From positions 45,649,517 to 45,709,516 of the forward strand of contig NC_081411.1 in assembly GCF_030272615.1 (NCBI RefSeq): DNA of 60,000 bases, read 5' to 3'. Source of the DNA: Cryptomeria japonica. Lineage: Eukaryota > Streptophyta > Pinopsida > Cupressales > Cupressaceae. Made by a program: the position numbers and the translations under genes. The notes under the pieces are model-generated. The model was not told the origin of the DNA. It saw nothing but the letters and a program-made list of their open reading frames with translations, and made no database searches. Shown here one piece after another: positions 22,510-33,342 of this stretch; position 1 is the first letter of the stretch; each line of letters opens with the position of its first letter.

Positions 22510-22603
22510 TCACTTTGCGGGTGGAGGAAATGGAATGAAGGGAAAAGGGCGCGGAGAAGACGGAGTGCGTGGGAAGGTGAAAAAAGGAGGACGAGAAGCA
22601 GAC
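22510..22603 (-). pseudogene. Secreted Arg/Pro-repeat peptide, 5'-truncated copy 3
   Basis: The last 30-odd codons and the stop (TGA at 22510-22512) remain in frame: one full repeat (SRPPFFTFPRTPSS) followed directly by the degenerate C-terminal repeat ending PPPAK. Homology stops at 22603, where plant-mobile-domain element DNA begins. Signal peptide, linker and promoter are gone. The variant repeat present in the intact genes is missing between the two remaining repeats, so repeat number differs between paralogues. Confidence 0.8.
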
Positions 22604-22607
22604 TTTG

Positions 22608-23230
22608 CTCCAGAAGTGAGCTTGGGACCACATAGCTATATTTCATCATGTGTTACATGTTGATTTAGAGCCAGAGCAACCATATGCTTATAGGTACACT
22701 ATTGGTGTGAGACATAGGGCATCGAGTAATATCTTGTATTGGCATCATCAGATTGATATCTTATATTATTTCTCATGGAGACCTTATCTCACTTGCCCTG
22801 GTTGGGCTGATGATGGCCAACATATTCCTTCTTGTCGACAACAGAGATATCTTATTGGTCAAGACATGGGTTTTCATAGGGTTATTGATATGCATCTTCC
22901 TGGCCATGTACTCTGATAGTTCAGGGAGATGCATGGTATTTCGGATTTGACAACTTATTTTTCTCATACTACTTGAGAAGTTGGTGATTGGGGTGCTCTC
23001 GTGCAGCCTCACATTGCTATTGCTGAGTTTGATGCTCTTGCTCCTATTCAGTGGGGATGGTAGGTTGGTGTAGCGGATCCGGGGACCACAACACAATATA
23101 GTGTATGGTGGATATAGCACAGGCCCATAACTTTGACAGATCGAACAATTTTGATTGCTGCTCAGCAGATTAGACATGGTGGGGGTCCCAAGGGGAGAGG
23201 GAGAGGTGGGGGGAGAGATGGGGGGAGAGA
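22608..23230 (+). pseudogene. Plant-mobile-domain (MAIN-like) fragment from a transposon
   Basis: Plus-strand reading from about 22650 contains YWHHQIDILYYFSWRPY, then a variable part, then VIDMHLPGHVL, a stop, and QFREM. This matches the end of the plant mobile domain found in MAIN/PP7-long-form-like proteins and in many plant transposons (W-RPY ... MHLPDRVLRQF). Several in-frame stops (first at 22917) mark it as dead. Its left edge cuts peptide copy 3. Whether it came with a Mutator-like or LTR element cannot be told here. Confidence 0.55.
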
Positions 23231-23285
23231 TGGAGGAGGGAGAGATGGAGGAGGGAGAGTGGGTATAGAGTGGAGAGGAGGATGT
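23180..23285 (+). repeat. GGAGAGAT-rich purine minisatellite
   Basis: Imperfect repeats of ggagggagagatgga and shorter relatives. In the plant-mobile-domain reading frame they encode an Arg/Gly/Asp-rich low-complexity tail. Confidence 0.8.
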
Positions 23286-23310
23286 CGATATTAGTGGAGA
23301 GACAACGTCT

Positions 23311-23900
23311 ATGAGCAATTCTGATAGGAGTGATAGTGAGGGAAATGAGTTAGCATTAGGCTCATCGAGCAACGATGAGGATGAAGGTGGGGAAAGTGTA
23401 CATGATGTTGGCATGCCCCACTCTATGAATTCAGGAGGTGCAGAGAGAGGAGATGAGGAGGAATTGAGAGATCGGGTTAAGAGTTTAGAGGACTTGGTCG
23501 CTACTTTTCAGTAGCGGCAGATGGAGGATAGAGATCAATATCAGCGGGCAATGTAGGAGTTGACTACAGAGAGGGATCAGATATCCACTGACAGAGATCG
23601 ACTATAGAGGGAGAGGCATGAGGTAGTTAGGAGAACTCAAATCACCATGGATGCATACGATCAGTTATTTGGGCTGGTGAGGAGGGACAGAGCCAAGCAG
23701 ATAGACATTTTGTTGCTATAAAGGAGTCTATTTACTATAGGCATGCTTACAAGAGAGCCATTCCTGAGGGTTAGAGGGAGCCTAGTTTTAGTGCTTTCAT
23801 TAGGAGGAGATCAATTTGGTCTACCTCTCGATAGACTAGAAGTGGAGGAGTGATGGTTCCACTTAGGGTGTCGTCAGGATATACTGGAGTTAGGTGAGAT
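23311..23900 (+). pseudogene. Acidic and coiled-coil tail following the plant-mobile-domain fragment
   Basis: A 67-codon frame (23311-23514) is Ser/Asp/Glu-rich and then helical (EELRDRVKSLEDLVATF). After the TAG at 23512-23514 the same frame continues as a coiled coil (TTERDQISTDRDRL, then RERHEVVRR) broken by single stops. It is probably the C-terminal part of the same transposon protein, decayed by nonsense mutations. Confidence 0.45.
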
Positions 23901-26303
23901 GCACCTATTGATAGATGCAACATAGGTTGAGAGTTTTGTTATTGATGTTGTATCATAGATATGATGTTTTTTGACACATTTTTATTAGATATATGATATG
24001 TATTCTTGATGAGCTATTTGATGATGAACTTCATGGTCTAATGTTTCTTTGATGTTATTATGATTATGCTTACTTGGTAATGCAGTGATGTTTCTTTATT
24101 TTGTGATATATGAATGTATATATGAATATTGATGAAATGCTTGTGATAATGCAATGGACTAATGCAACACTATGTGAAATGATTTATATGAAAATGCGAT
24201 TTGAATTTTTTTGTTGTGTCAAAATAGGTGTTCAAAATCATGAATTTGGAAGAATTGTTAGTTGTTAGATGGAGAATAGATTAGAAGGAATGATGTGAAA
24301 TGATCAATCAATCAAATCAACCTTTATTTATTCCAGAAGTACATATGATATCAATGATTTGATAGAATTTTGATGAGAAAGTCTTCATTGTTTTATTCGT
24401 AGTGCAATACATTATCATCATTGAGCCCTATTATTTAACAATGGAGCTTATTAGACCAGGATATGAGGAACCAAGATGTATAGATATCTCATTGCAAAGA
24501 AAAAAACACGTAGCAGACAAGGAATGAATCCTCTATTCTGGGAATTACGCTAGGGGTTGAGGTATGTGTGGCATCCATAGGTTGAATGCTCCTATCACAG
24601 ACACCCACTAGAGCAATTACCCTAGAACTTGATTGGTTCAAACCACAAACAACAAAAAAATAAAAAGAATCATGCCCATCATGACTCCTCTAATCATGTT
24701 TTGGGCATCCTTGAGTAGCTAAAAGAAATGGTCTTCACCAATTTGATAAAATGAGTCAACCAAAATAGACAAAACTCTGCAGTTGGACAACCTGTGTCTT
24801 TGCTTTGATATGTTTGATTTGATTTTGCTGATGTTTGGTTTCACAAGTTTTGGACCCCATTTAAGACTGACTTGTCTGGTTTTGAGTGTACTGATTCTAT
24901 TTAAGACAAGATGTTGATTACATTTATAGTTTGATAGTGATTCGATAGATTAGATAGATGATCAACTTGATTGCAAACATTTTGACAAGATGGTTATATC
25001 CTTTATTTAACTTTGGGTGAAGTGTTTGTTGGATATTTGCTAGGGTTTTGGATTCTTGTGAGACAATTTATTGCAAGTTTTTTAATTGATATTTGAATGT
25101 TTTTTGTTTTTTGTGGATTGATATTTGAATGTTTAGGATTTTTTTCAGGACTTTTTATGATTTGTAGATTTATTTATTTTTCAGGACTTTTATGATTGTT
25201 TTTTATTTTTTCATGACTTTATTGAAATGTTTTTGATTTTTTCATGTTATGCCCCCAGGCATGCAACCCTATATGATGATATGAAACATGTATGTGGAGA
25301 CAATAAATTTGGACATGTGCTATACTAATATAGTATGCAAGGTGAAGATGCAGTTTCAATTCGAACAAGGATGATTATATGTTTCCTTCATTTGGACATG
25401 TACTGATTGAATTGAAGGTGTGAAAAGTTTCAGAGATAGGAGTTCAATCCGTTCTTAGAAAATGTTGATCTTCTTTCGCCCATGTGTGTGCAATTGGATT
25501 CATTATGACTCTTATAACCATCAAAGACCCTTGGAATCCTATGTGGCTAGCTACGTGAGTTATCCTAACTTCAAAAAAATCTTGGATAGAGCCTCGCTGC
25601 CAACAAGCTTTTAGGGCTCCAGCAAGGTTATGCACTGTAATCTCTTAAATATTGCTCCATTGCTAGTAGGCATCCATAGACCTAATGGAGTTACCTCCAT
25701 GTTCCCATAGTCAAGCTTTATTGCACATTTTTCCATGATATTTTGATATTGATTTTGGCATAGATTTTTTTTTCTTTTCTCTTTTTCCTTTGACTTGTAA
25801 GTAATGAAAAGTACATAGGTATGACAATTATCGCAGCGCTGGAGTAGAATTTGGATTGTTCACTAGCCACATGACCAGCTAGGTGTCTATAATGACTTAG
25901 AGCTATTGATTAATGTGTGAGATATAGCAATTGATAGATTTTGGGTAAGCAAGGTTGAATAGAAAAACCTCTACTCAATCATAGATAAAACTCAATGACA
26001 AGGTTACGTTAGGGATGAATGAATAAAGCCCACCTAAAAAATTCATGAACAAGTATCTAGCAAATGAGACAAACTTCATTCCTTTCAGTGCAGACAGGTG
26101 AATAATTCATACAATCATCCTTTGTTTATGGATGTAATTTAATGAGAAAGAAATAATGGTATGCAGCTATATGTTGTGCAATGGTGATATGCAAGCGACT
26201 GTGATGCACTCTGAAACAAAGATATATAATGCAATGTAGTAAAGAAATATGCAAATGAAGTATTAAAATTTGAAATGATTCCACCCTCAGATGTAATATC
26301 TTT
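23901..26303. other. No supported gene; T-rich and repeat debris
   Basis: Stop-rich. 25060-25260 has imperfect repeats of gatatttgaatgttt and ttcaggacttttatgatt. A 63-codon minus-strand frame (25444-25635) has no recognised motif. The 3' part of the gypsy element to the right (RT to integrase and 3' LTR) would be expected here but is not visible. Confidence 0.4.
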
Positions 26304-26609
26304 TTAGGTGTCTAACAAGGCTATGTGACGTTGTATTTTCCTAAGCTTCTTCTTATATGGTTTTACTCCTGGAAGCAATGACAAATGATGTAAGACCAAT
26401 TCAAGATCTAACCCATCTATATCTGCATAAGACCATGCAAAATTGATTGGTCTTTGTTTACAGAATTGGATAAATTTTTCTTTTTCTATTGGATTTAGGG
26501 ACTTTGCTAGGTGAATGTTACAAAATTTCTCAGCATCACCGATGTTGATTTCCTCAGTTTCTTCTGCCAATAATATTGATTGTTCTTTATCAATAGGAAG
26601 ATCATCCAT
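26304..26609 (-). pseudogene. Gypsy pol linker just before reverse transcriptase, truncated
   Basis: A 101-residue frame ending with FAWSYADIDGLDLELVLHHL and LLPGVKPYKKKLRK. This is the classic plant Ty3/gypsy linker (FAWSY-x-DM-x-GL...H-L...KP-x-x-K-x-RK) immediately before the RT domain. The frame then ends (HIALLDT, stop) and no RT follows. Confidence 0.8.
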
Positions 26610-27580
26610 TATGTTATGAGAAATGTGTTCTTCATTATCATGGTTTTGATTAGGAGAGGAGCTTGCTTCTCCAAAATATGCAGTTCCGTCTAGATCTGTT
26701 GCAGAGCCAACCTTGTGATCATCTTAAGGGAGTTTATCCCTTGCACCCAGCAATTCAGCTATGGCTTCATCATTTTGAAACAAATCTAATTGTGACTTTC
26801 CTTTTTGCCCCTAGTCAATCAAATATAGATGTATAAGGGGTAAGTCTTTGTTCCCTTCTGTCATAGAAAATCCTGATGCCATGCATACTTGGTTATGACC
26901 TGATATGTCCTCATCATAAATTGGTGGTGGGTCATCTTCATTATCAAATGGGAATTCTTAGTCATGAGAATCTATGACACTTTATATTTATGTTTCACTT
27001 TCTGATTCTATGTCACTCATCTCGTCTTGTTCTTGTAACTGAGTTTGCTGCAGATTAGTGGATCTTCTTTGTATTGTAGATACCCTTCTTAAGCCTGACA
27101 TTAGTCTTTGTAGTCTTTCTTCATCTGACTCAAGTGGAGGAGCTAGAGTTGTTTCCCTTGGAAAATTATTGACAGCAACCAAGGATTTGGCTCATTTGTT
27201 GGTGTTAAGCCTATATCTGCTACCATATTTGCTTGTGCAGATGTTTCAAGTATTGTACTATTAGATAACTATGTGCTAGTTTCTTGTAGAAGCTACCTCA
27301 TGTCTTCACCATCTGATTCCATAATAGGAGATGTTGGTGCTCTCCTTCTTTTTTGAGATGAAGAGGAAAATACTCTTATTGATGACTGATTTTGATGTAT
27401 GTATTCAGAGGGTAACCTAGGCTTGTTTAGTATATCTAATGTATGTTGTCTGGCCTCTGTTATTTGTGGTACATGTTTATATCCCAAACCTTGATTCTTT
27501 GGGTTTTCATGTGGCAAAAATGGTTCTAATCTTCCTTGCTTTTGTAGTCCCAATCCTGTGGTGCCATCATACCTGTGTGT
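26610..27580 (-). pseudogene. Gypsy protease-RT spacer, decayed
   Basis: Minus-strand frames at 27553-27293 and 27182-26988, plus shorter pieces, are acidic and Ser-rich (for example DEMSDIESESET) and lie between the protease and the RT linker on the same strand. They are broken by stops. No catalytic motif is expected in this part. Confidence 0.5.
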
Positions 27581-28402
27581 TTATAACATCTTGAAGTCAT
27601 TGCCATATTGATGTAGAGGTAACCTGGGTACGGTCATGTCATCTTCTTCTCTATCTATCAATTGATTGACATCTTCACTTAGAGATTCTTCTTGTAAGTC
27701 TCCCCATCTAATGAAAGAGCGTGAATCTGAGTACTTCACTATCTCTTTTCCTTTATCTTGCTTCATTGTTGTGTTTTGAGGCTTCCCAAAAGACCTGGGA
27801 GAAATAGATGATTGTTTGCCATTTGAGGTACTTGAAGTGGAATATTCTCCACAACCAACTTCCTTAATCTGTATAGAAGATGTGGTTGGTATATTTTTCT
27901 CTATTTCTTTGATTGATAATGATTCCATTTGTAAGTGAAGTGGAGCTTCTTGATTGTTTTGTACTTGATTGTCTATGCTTTCCCTTAAATAATTACAGTG
28001 TTGAAAAGGGTTTGGGCCACCATGGATAGTGATCTCTATGCCATTGTATAGGAACTTCACACATTGGTGAAAATTTGATGGTATTGCTTGCATGGTATGT
28101 ATCCATGGGAGACCTAATAGCATATTGTACCCTAATTATCTGTCTAGGATATGAAAGGTGATGTCTATTGTAACTCATCCCACTTGTACCGGTAAAGTCA
28201 CCACACCCTTAGAAGGGCATTCCTCATCATCATAGGCTTTGATATTAATTCTCTTGGTAGAATCAATATAATATTTAGAATATACCAAAGCTTTGATCAA
28301 ATATAGTGTAAATATGTTAAGGCCAGGTCCACCATCTATAAGCACTCTTCGAACCTTCTTTCGATGAACCAAAGCTTCTAAGTGCAAGGGATCATTATGC
28401 AT
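27581..28402 (-). pseudogene. Gypsy aspartic protease, two-frame remnant
   Basis: The frame at 28402-28175 carries RRVLIDGGPGLNIF, the plant gypsy form of the protease active site (VLIDGGSS-x-NI), preceded by NDPLHLEAL. The frame at 28123-27581 begins MLLGLPWIHTMQAIPSNFHQ, the second conserved protease motif (LLGRPWIH...A-PS-LHQ). It continues into a spacer. The two parts are separated by a frame change near 28150, so the protease is dead. Confidence 0.8.
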
Positions 28403-29256
28403 GGGTCAGTCTGTAGGTACATCCTGTTCAATGAATATGACTTTTGAAGCTGCCAAAGTTTCCAACCATGGATTGGAATTTGTTCTCATCAATATCTCTA
28501 GCAACAACTGAATCTTGTAAGGCTTTGTCTAGGACTACCTTATGAGCCGACGAGATGTGTACTAACTCAAATAATAAAATTTGGGCTGGAGTTCGCTTCA
28601 ATTGATTCACCATATTGTAGTTGCTAGTTGTTGAAGCGAGATTTAAAGGTACCCCTTGTAATGTGACCTTTGATCTTCTAGTGATGACAACATAGTCTCA
28701 ATTTGTTGGATTTATTGTGATTGTAGCCACCATTTCATCTCCTTCACTTAGTGTGTTTATGGCATAGTCGAATGGGACATTGGTATAGTTGGTAGTATTG
28801 TTTTGTGCATTGGAACTAGAAGCCTTTCGTTTGTCATGTTTGATGAAAGGATCCTTGAAAATGGTATGATCTATGTTTGGTGCCTTATTGGTTTTACAGT
28901 AATGTCACCTCGATCAATGAGATCTTGGATGAGGTTTTTCAAATTGTAGAAAGTTGTTGTCTTGTGAACCTTATTGCAGTGATACTCATAGAAATCAGTG
29001 TCATTCCACCAAGTGGTCTTGAATGGACCCAGTTTATATGGTCTAGCTTCTAGTAAAGTTATGGTATTTCTCTGTATCAGTTTTTTGAGTGTTGATTCAA
29101 TAGGTTCACCAAGGGGTGTAAAGATTCTTCTAGGTATGCTTGCCCTTGGTGGTCTTGGATTGCTTGACTATAGTGAATTGGTGTTGTTTATCTGAGTTTG
29201 ATTATTATTGGCAAAATCAATCGGTCCTTGTAGAGATAGTGTTTCCTGAGCTCTAT
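28403..29256 (-). pseudogene. Gypsy gag C-terminus and gag-protease junction
   Basis: Minus-strand translation at about 28870-29000 reads EYHCNKVHKTTTF then LKNLIQDLIDRG. This is the zinc-knuckle region of plant gypsy gag followed by its Leu/Lys helix. The knuckle cysteines before the His and after HKT are replaced, so zinc binding would be lost. The frame at 28613-28428 (TPAQILLFELV) fits the segment just before the protease. Confidence 0.65.
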
Positions 29257-29943
29257 TTACAACACAGGCAAAAACAAATCCATCATTTGTGACATTTTTA
29301 TTCCTAGGCCAAATTTTGTCCTTTCATTGTTTGTACTTGTGTTTGGCCCATTATCTTTGTGGTGTTTCAATATCCCTTGATCTAATAGGCCTCTTTCAAA
29401 TTTGATTCCTTTTTCTATGATATCTTTAAAATTGTTTAGGCATTGCATTTGTAATGGATACTTAATTGGAGGTACAGGATTTTCATTGAAAATGTCTACT
29501 TGCTCAACTTTAGGGATGTGACTAAAACATTTGTGGTATAAACCTCTCCATCTTTGAAAGAATGTAGTGAAGGTTTCTCCTTCCTTTTTCTTTGTTGCAC
29601 ATAAATCCATCAAGGTAACTGGATTATCTATATTGAATCTAAAGTTTGATATGAATAACTCAGCCAGTTCACCCCGTGAAGCAATCTTAGGTGGGAGGTG
29701 TGAAAACCATTCTAATGTTGTCCCTCCAAGACTTTTGGAAAATAGCCTCATTAACTATGTATCGTCGTGAGCTGTATATTGGCGGAGGTCCTCCATTGTA
29801 TAGCTCTTTTTATCATTGACTGTTTGGATACTAGTCATCTTTTTCTGAATATTCTCTATTTTTTGAGTCAGAATCTCTGTTTGTGTCAATAGTGTATTGA
29901 CTTGATGAGTGTTTCCCATAAAAGGGATAGTAGTGGAGTACAT
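29257..29943 (-). pseudogene. Gypsy gag core (retrotransposon gag domain)
   Basis: The frame at 29751-29257 starts MRLFSKSLGGTTLEWFSHLP and continues with F-x-S-F-RFNID, TLMDLCATKKKEGETF and FFQRWRGLY. These are the standard plant Ty3/gypsy gag motifs in order (FP-x-SL-G-A-L-WY-x-L; FI-x-QF; L-x-K; ESF-x-Y-x-RW). Upstream, 29943-29755 is a predicted helical segment (LTQKIENIQKKMTSIQ). The two frames are separated only by a stop, so this is one ORF broken by nonsense mutations. Confidence 0.8.
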
Positions 29944-30312
29944 TTGAGCTTTTTTAAATGTAGACTAACCATGTATTTGTGTACCATAATTCCCACTAGG
30001 TGGTGTAAAGTATGCAAATTGTGCATTGACATTGGGCTAAGATGAGCTAGTTATTTTTTGATTCACATTTTGGCCACTATAGGTGGATCCACCTGAAACA
30101 GAAGGTTGAGTTATACTTGTCGAAGTAGGTTTTTGAGATATTGTAGCTTGTGTTGTTACACTGGGCATTGTCTGAGATATAACATTAGTACTTGTTGATG
30201 AAATTGTTGATGGTGTTGGAGTTGTAGTCGCTCGAGTATTTAGAGATAAACCCTAGGTTGATGTAGCTAGTGTTGTTTCAGTCTGTGTAATAGTAGGTAC
30301 TTGAGGAACATA

Positions 30313-30666
30313 TTAATTCAATGTCACACCTGGCGGCATTATAGCTGAAATATCCACCCCTGGAGGTAATTTGGCCCCATTTTGGACTAACAGTGTGAGA
30401 TATCTTTCTCTATCATTATTGATGAGAGCGTTGAGAATCATAAGTGTCGCAGGATCTTGTTGGGCTACTTCCAATTGTTTTTTTGTCAAATTATCTTGTA
30501 TTTCATCAATGGAAGGCATCCTATCTGTGTTTGTTGATAAGCTTGTGGGCCTCTGACGCAGTGTTACTTGATTTCTGGGAAAGTTCATATTCCATGTTTG
30601 GTTAACCGAAGGGTCGTTGTTAGGCTCCATCTGATATTTTTTTTTTTGAGCACGTTTTAATGGCAT
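30313..30666 (-). pseudogene. Gypsy gag N-terminal ORF
   Basis: 117 residues from ATG at 30666. A basic start (MPLKRAQKKK) is followed by a polar Asn/Gln/Thr-rich part, then a helix containing TKKQLEVAQQDPATLM, ending in GVDISAIMPPGVTLN. It is on the same strand as the gag core and directly upstream of it, separated by a Thr/Ser/Pro/Val-rich stop-containing stretch. It is probably the true start of the element's gag. Confidence 0.55.
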
Positions 30667-30894
30667 GAATGTTATTCCAACATGATCTTGACTCTTTAAG
30701 ACCCTCTAAAATGTGAATGCAAGACTCAACTAATTGTAGCTAGGTATGCTTCTAAGACTTTCTCAGACTTTCTAAAGACTAAAATGGGGATAATGCAATC
30801 TATGAGTGAATAATTCCGATCAAGGATTTCGGAATAAAAACACAAGATCTACAACGTATTGCCGAAATGTTTCAAATTCTACCTCTTCTTTGCT

Positions 30895-31440
30895 TTGATT
30901 TTCAAAGGTCTATGCCAATTTGCACTGACTTCCGAACTTCCTCATCTATGACAACTTGAACTATGTCAAATTGGTCTTGATCAACTATCAATTCCTTAGC
31001 CAGTATGTTTAACCCATCACTTATTTCTAATTGAATGTTGTTTGACCCAAGAATGGGTTGCTCAAACGGAAATTAATCATTTCCTTTTAGACCCATATGC
31101 TAAATATTATAATGCAGACTATAAGGAACCTAGGAATGATTGATACTTTTCTTTAATGACTCTAATGAGGATTTAGAAACTCTTCTATGGTCTTTTCAAC
31201 CAATTTTCTAATGGCTTCCTTTTGAGCTTCCTTTTTGATCTTTTTCCTCAATTTTTCATCAAGACAGACAGATTTTCAGATCTCATTATCTATGACAGTT
31301 TCAACTATGTCGTACTGAGCACGATCAAATTTTAGTTTACAAGCAAGGTTGTCCAAACTATCAATTATTGCTAATTGGTCATTGTTTGGTCCAAGATTGG
31401 GTTTCTCAAATGGAAATTCACCGTCTCCTTTTAGACCCAT
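30895..31440 (-). pseudogene. Tandemly duplicated coding segment upstream of gypsy gag
   Basis: Two copies of a segment of about 53 residues start at ATG 31440 and ATG 31096, 344 bases apart, on the gag strand. Both begin MGLKG, share FPFE-x-P-x-LG-x-NN-x-QL and end with D-x-x-Q-D-IV-x-VID-E. Copy 1 runs 55 codons to TGA at 31276, then continues as a Lys/Glu-rich helix. Copy 2 has an early stop after MGLKGND. Plant Tat/Ogre gypsy elements carry an extra ORF before gag, and this may be a relative or a captured host segment. I do not recognise the family. Confidence 0.5.
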
Positions 31441-31499
31441 GTATTGAGGTATCTTCCTTAGATTCTAATGCAATACTGAATTCTATATGAGTGGATACA

Positions 31500-32785
31500 A
31501 ATTGGTTGAAGACTACTCTTTTTGTGATGTGAGGAATTGTGCAGTATGATGACACTAAAGGACTTATGCATGAACTAGATGTCTAGGACTTAAGATCACC
31601 TAAGAAGACCAAGTTTTTCATCTTTGAGTTTTACAAAAGTTTTGGTTTGATGTTGATGTTGACACTTAATCTTGTTAATATTTTTTGTTATACCTGGTTG
31701 AGATTCCACTTTGCTTTTGGTACTTTCTAAAATGTTTGAGTTTCATGAAATATAGAAAAGGACATGAGAGACACATCAAAAAGAATAGTAACATAGAAAG
31801 AATACTTGTTTAAAGAACTTTTTCAAATTCTCATGAATGTTGGAGTTTTTTTAAAAACCCCATTTTGTTTTCATTGTATTTGGGCAATTCAATAGCATAT
31901 CAAGCAGACTTTCCTAAGGTCAAAAGGTCACAAATATTACCACAACTCACATCTTGATACTCCGTCAACTCAAACACCCCTGTCATACCTTAGTGTGCGA
32001 GTGTTTTTTGCCTTTTTTAAAAAATTAAACCAAAGAAGATTCCTCCTCAATTGGCCCATTATCCTGGGAGATATATGGTGAGTGTCTTGGGGTGGAATCT
32101 TCCCCACCGTTACAATGTGATAATCCAGGTGTCTGGTTACTGATTCAGTTTGGCTTCTAATTCCTAAGGTGTTTATAAAGGGTTCCATTCGAGTGGTCAC
32201 AATCATCAGCATTTTACACTCTGTTGAGAGAGGCCTCCTAGGTTGTAGAGGTTACGCTCTATAGATTTTAACATACCTTATAGGCACTGGGGGAGACATA
32301 ACGCCATTGTGAAATCATGTAACACTCGTCGCATATGATTTTCATCACATACATATTTATTTATAGTGGCTTGCATTACTTGGCTTTAGTTGTTGCCACT
32401 TAGGTAGTTCCCCTCTCATCAGCCTTAATGGTGCCCTAAGGGCAACTCGGGAGGGAAAGCCTTCTAAAGGATGTAAGGACAAAAATTTACTGAAAGCATA
32501 AAAAAATAGAGTATGGTTTTCTAATCACTCATTTAAGGGGAGAGCATAATATGTATCCCTTTGAAGACAAAAAAAACAAAGTTATTTTTATCCTTTCATT
32601 GCAATGATTTTCTATTATAAGTGGAGATGTTGCTCCAAAAAGGCATGGGATTCATTTTTATCCTTCATAGCAATGTGTGAGAAAAGATAAAAAGAAATTG
32701 AGTTTTTTTCTTTGTAAGAGCACCAAAGCAAGTTTTCTATTCTAACCCTGTAGATAAAATAACATTTGTAGACACATGGTTGGCT
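31500..32785. other. Non-coding DNA upstream of the gypsy ORFs (LTR or leader expected)
   Basis: No convincing coding frame (an 80-codon minus-strand frame at 31970-32212 lacks motifs). By position it should hold the 5' LTR and primer-binding site of the minus-strand gypsy element. I could find neither a matching second LTR near 24-26 kb nor a recognisable PBS. Copy B starts at 32786. Confidence 0.35.
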
Positions 32786-33105
32786 ATTTAACCTAATTTT
32801 TCTTAGTTATAGAGATCCATCTTTGCGCAAACAAAGAGCAATTCTGATAAAAACCAGAACTAAATTAAAACAAAATAAAAAAATCTAATCTAGTAATTGA
32901 AACCTAACTACTAAGAAAATGTGAACTGATATCAGATCAATTGCAAATTGATATACCATCAAATGGGCATTATTGTTATAGAAATTGCAATGTGATGACT
33001 AATCAATTGTGAATTGATATAAGATCAGTTGCTTATCAGTAAAACAAAAAATAAAAAAAATTGAATTTTTAAGAAAACAATAGGAAAAGACAGAAGATAG
33101 AGAAG

Positions 33106-33342
33106 TTATTTGGCAATTATGTTATCCCACACCACCCGAGCCATCACATCAATATCATCATAGAATTTGTACTTGGCTAAGAAGAAGTGGATATTTCTAT
33201 GATACTGGGCAATCTCCTCTTTTTCCTCAATCTCACGAAGCTCCCTTTCTGCCTTTAGGAGTCTTTGATATGTTCTTTGTTCTCTCCTATGTTGTTTTGC
33301 CCCTCTTGCACTTGAAATTCTCAATGTTACCTTTCTTGCCAT
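33106..33342 (-). CDS. Duplicate of the 78-residue charged ORF
   Basis: Same length as the ORF at 321-557 and open from ATG at 33342. It differs at residues 6 (Thr), 14 (Gly), 19 (Arg) and 23 (Arg). All four nucleotide changes alter the protein and none is silent. Family unknown. It lies on the same strand as, and about 1.4 kb from, the LTR at 34768, so it may be a retroelement first ORF. Confidence 0.35.
   Translation of the reverse strand: MARKVTLRISSARGAKQHRREQRTYQRLLKAERELREIEEKEEIAQYHRNIHFFLAKYKFYDDIDVMARVVWDNIIAK

Noticed and set aside
22650-23414. 213-codon minus-strand Ser/Pro-rich ORF at 22773-23414
   Set aside because: It is the complement of the purine-rich minisatellite and plant-mobile-domain reading. 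Low-complexity composition explains its length, and the plus strand carries the domain motifs.
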